Part shown: positions 58,186 through 64,000 of the stretch, in pieces
How positions within the stretch are numbered: the stretch's first letter is position 1
Layout of the letters: the number at the start of each line of letters is the position of its first letter
NCBI RefSeq assembly: GCF_029784155.1
Contig: NC_073693.1
Span: forward strand, 143,842,843-143,906,842
DNA from: Uranotaenia lowii
Taxonomy: Eukaryota; Arthropoda; Insecta; Diptera; Culicidae
DNA: 64,000 nt
Reading direction: 5' to 3'
Translations under genes and position numbers: made by a program
The notes under the pieces: generated by a model
The model's input: the letters and a program-made list of their open reading frames with translations, nothing else
Told to the model about the DNA's origin: nothing
The model's database searches: none

Positions 58186-58587
58186 CAAATTGGCTGGTAA
58201 ATGGTGGATAATGTGCAACACGAGACCCCATAGTGGTCATATCACCTCTTATTCACAACTCCTATCTCTACCTCCCCGTGGTGCCGGCTGGGATGCGAGT
58301 AACCTAAGCGGAGATCGGGTACCCAACCCCGGTGGATGCTTTGGTCGCATGCAGACTGAGAAGGTGGCCGCACGCGTCTGTTCCCCAGGTCAGGGGCGGC
58401 GTGCAACAACAACCGAGCGTCTGTTCTCCAGGTCAGGGGCGGCTCAAACAGCGTCTGTCTCGCAGCGAGCGGCTGAATTTATGAAATGCGGCTCCCACCA
58501 GCTAAGTCCAAGATGGCAGCCCCATCGCGGGATAGGGACTTTAGGCTAACAACCCACTGTTCTCGACTTGAAATTGTTCTTTTTTTT

Positions 58588-58825
58588 AAAAAAAAAAAAA
58601 CGAACACAAACACATACAGGATCTCAATGAAACTTGATGTTTCCTCGAAGAGATTCCCTTTTTTTTCTTAATTCTAAGCGTACATCTTTCGAGTATATGA
58701 TGGCTAGCATCTAACAAATGCTAAAACCACCAACCCACAGAAAGTGTACTATGTGTGCCGAGACCGGGACTCGACCTCATACCCACTGGCTTAGAAGACT
58801 GGAAGGCTATCCTCTACGCCACGGG
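58588..58825 (-). mobile_element. tRNA-derived SINE, family 1, copy c
   Basis: On the minus strand the head CCCGTGGCGTAGAGGATAGC and B box GAGGTCGAGTCCCGG precede ACACATAGTACACTTTCTGTG, CATATACTCGAAAGATG, AAGTTTCATTGAGATCCTGT and GTGTTTGTGTTCG, ending in an A-rich tail (plus-strand 58588-58600). It has the cleanest boxes of the three copies. It lies between the RTE leader and its first Met at 58845. Confidence 0.85.
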
Positions 58826-58844
58826 CTGCTGCAAAACATGAGAC

Positions 58845-60091
58845 ATGAAAACACGGACACGATTTGGAACTTGGAACGTTTTAAGCCTTGCCCAACAAGG
58901 CAAACTGGAACAACTTGCTAGAGAGGCGTGCCGCCTCAAGCTTGAAGTTCTGAGACTGAGCGAAGTCCGTTGGCCTCATACTGGAGAACACAAGAAACAA
59001 CCCGGGCAATCCCTGCTTTACTCTGGCATACGAGGAGAACATGCTACTCGGGAACGAGGAGTTGGTTTCCTGTTAAGCCCGCAGGCCTACGCGGCCCTCA
59101 TTAGATGGGAATCGATAAACGAAAGAATAATCGTATCCAGATTTAGAACACGGGTTAGAAACCTTACAATGGTCCAGTGTTATGCGCCAACTGACGTTGC
59201 CGATTTGCAGGAGAAAGAGCAGTTTTACAGTCAACTGAACAGCATGGTAGAGGAATTCCGAAGGGTGACATTCAAATCCATTTGGGCGACTTCAACGCAA
59301 AGTTTCTCTCCGACTATCAAGACCTTGAGCGCATAATGGGGCGCCATGGCCTAGGACAGATGAGCGAAAACGGAGAGCTGTTTGTAGAATATTTTGGCAA
59401 CAACTACATGGTGATCGGTGGATCGCTCTTCCCTCATCGACCAGCACATAAGGTCACTTGGGTATCCCGAGATGGCCGAACAGAAAATCAAATTGACCAC
59501 ATTAGCATCAGCTGAAAATGGAGAAGGAGCCTTCTTGATGTCCGCAACAAACGAAGCGCAGACATTGCATCTGACCATCACCTCGTCCTTGGCGAGATAC
59601 GACTGAGAGTTGCGCGTGTCCAACGGCGCAAGGAGAAAGTCGGGTGTCGATACGACGTCCGCCGGTTGGAGAATCCAGAGGTGAAAAGGGCATACGTTGA
59701 ACAGCTAGAATCCCGAGCCTCGGAATTGCCGACAGACGGAACAGTCGAAGAACAGTGGTGTGGAATCAAGAATGCCTTTATCACGACGAGCCATGGTACT
59801 CTCGGTAAAGTTCATGGAAGAAGAAGTGAATGGATGTCGGATGAAACTTGGAGGATGGTCGATGATCGAGAAAGGCGAAAGTTGGAATTTAGCGGGCATG
59901 AACCAAGTCAGCCAAAGCAGCCGCCCGCTTACGATATGCGGAGCTGGAAAGGCAGTTAAACGAGCTTGTAGACGAGACAAGAGAGCCTGGAAAAACTCCC
60001 TAGCCGAAGAGGGAGAAAGAGCCGCCGCCAATGGAGAAATCCGATTACTTTATGACATTTCTCGCCGCCTCAGTGGAATGCAAAAATGCCG
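58845..60091 (+). pseudogene. RTE-like endonuclease domain (broken)
   Basis: From Met 58845 the frame gives FGTWNVLSLAQQGKL (catalytic Asn), LSEVRW (Glu) and VQCYAPTD. It then shifts frame near 59275 to continue HLGDFNAKF (Asp/Asn), HKVTWVSRDGRTENQIDH, and after a TGA at 59513-59515, DIASDHHLVLGEIRL (Asp-His). All the APE-type catalytic motifs are therefore present but split. A second disruption near 59900-60000 moves the linker to yet another frame (RAWKNSLAEEGERAA). The protein normally nicks target DNA to prime reverse transcription. Confidence 0.88.
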
Positions 60092-61798
60092 CTGAAAGAC
60101 CGAGCAGGTCAGTTATTGAACGATCGAACAGATCAGCTCAAACGATGGACTGAGCACTTCGAACAACTCTTCCGAATCATGAATAGTGATGGCCAACAGA
60201 ACCCGCAGCTCGAAGCGCCAACAGTAAGTCGCATAAATGGCGTCAACTCGGAAGCGCCTTCGCTGGCTGAAATATAAGCGGCAATCAAGGACATGAAATC
60301 CAACAAAGCACCTGGGATCGATTGCATCCCTGCTGAAAAGCTGAAAGCCGACCCTGCCCTGTCAGCACAAATGTTGCACCGTCTTTACGCTGACATCTGG
60401 GATACTGCAACATTCCCGGCTGACTGGATGCAGGGTATCCTCGTAAAGGTCCCGAAGAAAGGAGACCTGACAGAGTGCGGTAGCTGGCGAGGCATAACGT
60501 TGATCTGTACAACCCTCAAAGTACTCTGCAAAGTGATCCTGAACAGGATCCAGGAGAAAATCGACGCTACACTCCGACGGCAACAAGCTGGATTCCGATC
60601 CGGACGATCATGTGTGGACCACATCACAGCACTACGAATCATACTGGAAAAAATCAACGAATTTCAGGACTCTCTTCTGCTGGTGTTCGTTGATTTTGAA
60701 AAAGAATTCGACCGACTTAACCATGAAAACATCTGGGCGGCTCTAAGGCGAAGAGGAGTACCAGAGAAACTAGTCCATCTCATCGAAGCACAATACGAGG
60801 CATTTTCGTACAAGGTCTTGCACGACGACGGTGTCTTGTCCGAACCAATCCCGGTAACTGCTGGAGTGAGACAAGGATGTATCTTATCACCGCTACTTTT
60901 TCTAATAGTAATGGATGAGATTCTAACTGGATTTATTGACTGTGCACTGAACCGAGGATTGCCGTGGAATCCTTCAACAATGGAGCAACTGAACGACCTT
61001 GACCTGGCTGACGATATTGTTTTGCTCGCCCAAACACAACCGGACATGCAGAGCAAACTCGACGACCTCACCGAAAGTTCCAAGGCAGCAGGTCTCAAAG
61101 TCAATGTCGGAAAGACCAAGTCGAGGGAAATCAACACAGGAAATCCCTCCAGTTTCATGGTAGCTGGGCAACAAGTTGAGAAAGTGGAGTGCTTCCAGTA
61201 TCTTGGTAGCCAGATAACGCCAGATGGTGGTACCAGGAAAGACATCGAAACCCGGATCAGAAAGGCCCGTTTTGCATTTGCGAGTCTCCGATACATCTGG
61301 CGGTCACGCCAGATCTTTCTACGAACGAAAATCCGAATCTTCAACTCAAACGTCAAATCCGTATTGCTGTACGGGTGCGAAACTTGGTGCACATATGCGG
61401 TGACGACGCGAAAACTGCAAGTATTTGTAAATCGCTGCCTGCGGAATATCATCCGCGCTTGGTGGCCTGGCAACTGGATCTCGAATGAGGAACTACATCG
61501 CCGGTGTCATCAAAGGGCGCTAGAAATCGAGATTCGGGAACGTAAGTGGAGATGGGTTGGGCACACGCTGCGGAAAGATGAAAACGAGATTTGCAGAAAG
61601 GCGCTAGATTGGAATCCAGAAGGACATCGAAGAAGAGGCAGGCCCAAAAGCTCGTGGCGGCGAAGTCTAGCCGCTGAAATTCGCACAGTTGACGAGAACC
61701 TTGGCTGGCAGCAAGTGAAGACGCTGGCTCCGGATCGCCAGCAGTGGAGATCTTTTATCTCAGCTCTATGCGTCGGTCAATCGGCGCCTGACCCTTAG
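60086..61798 (+). pseudogene. RTE-like reverse transcriptase domain (open apart from one stop)
   Basis: The frame from 60086 has one stop (TAA, 60275-60277) and then 501 open codons from 60293. Counting from that Met: KAPGIDCIPAEKL (5-17), SWRGITLICTTLKVLCKVI (64-82), QQAGFRSGRSCVDH (97-110), VFVDFEKEFDRL with Asp 134 (131-142), AGVRQGCILSPLLF (190-203), LADDIVLL with the Asp pair 240-241, and LKVNVGKTK (268-276). The C-terminal region has LYGCETW, WVGHTLRKDENEIC and GHRRRGRPKSSWRR. Catalytic aspartates are intact. The 5' neighbour is the frame-broken endonuclease, so no fused product can be made. Confidence 0.9.
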
Positions 61799-61812
61799 GT
61801 AGGTAGGTAGGT

Positions 61813-62220
61813 CCGGATGCCAGAATTTCATTGGGAAAGCTAGGATTTTGCCCAGGTTTATTCTTACATTCTCAAGCTCAAATCTTTCTTTCCAAAAATA
61901 CTCATTGTGTTTTAAAAATATTTTATTTATGCGTTTAAATCGAAATTTCTTGAGCAAGTTTCATAAAAATAATCATGAAAGGTTTTTTGAAAGCCTAAAA
62001 TACGATTTAGAATCTGCTAATAAATATGGATGAAAAATATTTTTTTCAACCTTTTTTTTTCTTGATTTTTGATGAGTGATTCCTTGATTTTGACCAAATT
62101 TTCCTATATATGGTCCGGATTTTCAGTCGACAATTTCGAAATCAAATACTCGGATTTAGCCAGGATTTTCATGAAATAACCTGGATTTGTATGGTCCAGA
62201 TACGTGCTTAAAAAATTCTT
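61813..62220 (+). mobile_element. Repeat family M2, copy right of the RTE element
   Basis: CCGGATGCCAGAATTTCATTGG, TTTTGCCCAGGTTTATTC, ATGAGTGATTCCTTGA, GGTCCGGATTTTCAG and ATACGTGCTTAAAAAATTC keep the order seen at 12674-13090. It appears nearly complete, whereas the copy to the left of the RTE is cut short. Confidence 0.6.
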
Positions 62221-63438
62221 GTAACTTATTTTAATGAAAAATGTGTTGGGAATCCAAAACTTTATTTGAAAAAAGGATCTGTTAAAAATGTTTAGTATTA
62301 CGGATTGAAAACAGAGTAGATAAACTGAATATGAATACTGCTACCGAGTTCTAAATCAAATGTCAGTTTTGAAATGTTCAAAAGTTAATAACGAATTGAA
62401 CATTTACCAATTTCAATAGCGTATCTGATATGAAAATCAGAAAAAAATTATTATTTGAAATTTTGAGTACGATTCTTGGAACTCAATTCTGAATCTTGAT
62501 ATTCGAAGCAATATATGTATCAATCAAAATCTTATTAATGATCATCAATTTAAATAAAAATTTAAATATAATGGACATTGTATTTTTTGTTCATCTGGGA
62601 ATGTAATTTGAATATTGAATGTTAAGTGCATTAAAAAATAGCTGTGCTGTAGGTACGTTATTCTCATATTCTAGTAGTTTAGTTACCATTGAAATTAATT
62701 TTTATGGTTTGAACTCAATTAAGACTCAATTAATAACTTTAATAATTTGTTTGGGAAGGTTCAAATGTCATCACGGAAAACAGTTCGTATTTCACAAGGA
62801 AATCAACTAGCCCCACTATAGTTCCTCATTGTCCGACTTCTAAGCTTCAGACAGAACCATCTATCTTTCTTGTATGATTTTTTTTTTAAATTCTATAAAA
62901 CAATCCAATCAAGTTTTTCATCATCCTTGCACACAGAACATATGTTTATGAATATGGAAACTTACGAAATTTAAATTTATGCACAGGTTCACAGATTTTA
63001 AAAGCCATAAAGAGAACCAGGAAAACTTAAAACTGTTGGAACGTCGATTAAATCTTATGACCAGTTTATCGGTTTACTATAAGTATGTGCCTGAAATTTT
63101 ACGGATTTTTTATTAAAAAATATCAGAAAAAGATATGAAAGATTTAAAAAGCGTCTAATCAACATGCATCGGTTTATCAGTGAGTTGAAATAGAAAATGA
63201 TCAAACAATAAATCAATATTTTTATCTAAGAGCATACTTATGAAAGAGGAGCAGACCTTTAAAACACAGTTTTTCAAAACCGTTATAATAGCCCATTTTC
63301 TCTTATCTAAATTCAATTCCAAAATAATTGGTGACACGATTATTCTACGGTTTATAGGGAACAACCTCTCAATTACCGCAAAAATATTGGATCCAAGTTT
63401 AAAATTCAAATTGAAAAGCAACTTCTTGATAACAACCT
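62221..63438. other. No gene recognised; intergenic
   Basis: AT-rich sequence downstream of the cuticle gene. Open frames are under 90 codons and unrecognised. Confidence 0.5.
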
Positions 63439-63460
63439 CAGATCACTTCGATTGCTCGTT

Positions 63461-63466
63461 TTTATT
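63461..63466 (-). promoter_or_regulatory. Poly(A) signal AATAAA of the cuticle protein gene
   Basis: On the minus strand AGCAATAAAAACGAGC lies 73-78 bases after the TAA stop at 63539-63541, a usual distance for an insect 3' UTR. Cleavage would be expected some 10-30 bases further, near 63435-63450. Confidence 0.7.
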
Positions 63467-63538
63467 GCTATTTCTACATTAAGATCGAGTTCATGGCAGT
63501 TTCTGGAAACGGGAGTAATCTACACACACAGTATGGAT

Positions 63539-64000
63539 TTATGTGTACTGCTTCAGCTTGCTGTAGCTGTGGGCGTATCCGTGATAAGCTCCACCGCCGA
63601 ATCCACTTCCAAATCCACTCTCCAGTTTGCTGTGGCCGATGTTCTTGACCTTGGCATCAAATCCGTGCTCGTCGGCTTTGTAAGAAACAATTCGCTTGGT
63701 TCCATCGGCCTCATCCAGAGTGTATTCTCCCTTGACAACATCTCCGTTTCGCTCCTCCCACTGGCTCTTATGATCTCCAGTCTTGTAGTCCTTTACTCCG
63801 TACTCGAATTTGTACTTCGGGTAGGAGTTGTACTCAAGTCCGCTGCTCTGTGGTGGTTAAAGGAAAAACAATCAATAGAGGGAATCTTTTGAAATATTAT
63901 CCCGACTCTCTCCACTTACTTCACTGCCACCGAATCCTCCCCCAATGGCCCCTCCTTGCTGGGATCCTCCGTACCACGTGAATGGAATCACGTTAGCTGA
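63539..64000 (-). CDS. RR-2-type chitin-binding cuticle protein, C-terminal part
   Basis: Structural protein of the exoskeleton that binds chitin through the extended Rebers-Riddiford (chitin_bind_4) domain and is secreted by epidermis. Two exons are seen: 63920-64000 (27 codons, continuing beyond the window) and 63539-63847 (102 codons plus TAA). They are separated by a 72-bp intron with GTAAGT donor and CCACAG acceptor, phase 0. The downstream exon reads SSGLEYNSYPKYKFEYGVKD, then KTGDHKSQWEERNGDVVKGE. The core signature G-x8-G-x6-Y-x-A-x-E-x-G-F is fully met (GEYTLDEADG TKRIVSY KADEHGF). The tail is rich in Gly, His, Tyr and Ser (SGFGSGFGGGAYHGYAHSYS). The upstream exon has a Gly-rich stretch GGAIGGGFGGSE. 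The signal peptide must lie to the right of the window. RR-2 proteins are typical of hard cuticle. The exact family member cannot be named from this part. Confidence 0.95.

Larger units (their letters stand above)
58190..61812 (+). mobile_element. RTE-like non-LTR retrotransposon, nearly full length, inactive
   Basis: The order is a GC-rich 5' leader (58250-58560), endonuclease (from 58845), linker, reverse transcriptase (to 61798) and a short TAGG tandem tail (61797-61812). The leader has a 27-bp direct repeat GCGTCTGTTCYCCAGGTCAG.. at 58374-58400 and 58417-58443 with one difference. A SINE sits in the leader just before the first Met. At least two frameshifts and two in-frame stops in the coding region make it defective. 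The RTE-like call rests on the APE-type endonuclease fused to an RT with a GRPKSSWRR C-terminus, and on the tandem 3' tail. The exact 5' boundary is uncertain. Confidence 0.88.

Noticed and set aside
60664..61473. 269-codon minus-strand frame opposite the reverse transcriptase
   Set aside because: Antisense shadow of the RT coding sequence, whose motifs are unambiguous on the plus strand.
63553..63741. 62-codon minus-strand frame within the cuticle gene
   Set aside because: It is an out-of-frame shadow of the true RR-2 coding frame.
63452..63892. 146-codon plus-strand frame opposite the cuticle gene
   Set aside because: It is antisense to a clear conserved coding exon and crosses its intron; a shadow frame.

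Overview
This is a eukaryotic, AT-rich and extremely repeat-dense window, most probably from an insect and most likely a mosquito (Culicidae). The case for that rests on one chitin-binding cuticle protein gene with a 72-bp GT-AG intron at the right edge, tRNA-derived SINEs, RTE-like and R1-like non-LTR retrotransposon relics, a Tc1/mariner relic with TA target duplications, a Helitron with TC...CTAG ends, and many MITEs. The species assignment is inference from familiarity with such repeats, not from a database search. Only one convincing host protein-coding gene is visible: the 3' part of an RR-2-type cuticle protein on the minus strand (63539-64000, continuing beyond the window), with its poly(A) signal at 63461-63466.

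Layout. 1-2.8 kb holds minus-strand non-LTR fossils (RTE-like pieces and an R1-like RT), cut at the left by the end of a mariner-type element. 2.9-11.1 kb is a run of nested MITEs, two SINE insertions and one internally deleted mariner element. 11-18.6 kb is mostly unassigned AT-rich sequence with small MITEs. 18.6-28.5 kb holds a MITE with a 10-bp target duplication, an almost perfect 877-bp hairpin, foldback elements and a second copy of the 5.1-kb MITE in inverted orientation. 30.0-31.7 kb and 33.3-36.2 kb are two large 9-bp satellites whose units are linked by single-base steps. 36.2-37.9 kb is a foldback element abutting the second satellite. 40.8-46.6 kb is a degenerate 16-bp satellite with higher-order repeats, split by a 2.3-kb insertion. 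48.5-49.8 kb is a 7-bp satellite. 50501-51000 is an assembly gap. 51-62 kb holds further MITEs, a 2.6-kb Helitron and a nearly full-length but broken RTE-like retrotransposon with a SINE just upstream of its first start codon. 62.2-63.4 kb is plain AT-rich sequence before the cuticle gene.

No bacterial-type gene, operon, CRISPR array or functional tRNA is seen. The very long open frames through the satellites are artefacts of short tandem units. The strongest new-looking material is structural: the 9-bp satellite pair, the long hairpins, the 10-bp-duplication MITE family, and pairs of filled and empty sites inside the window that date nested insertions relative to one another.
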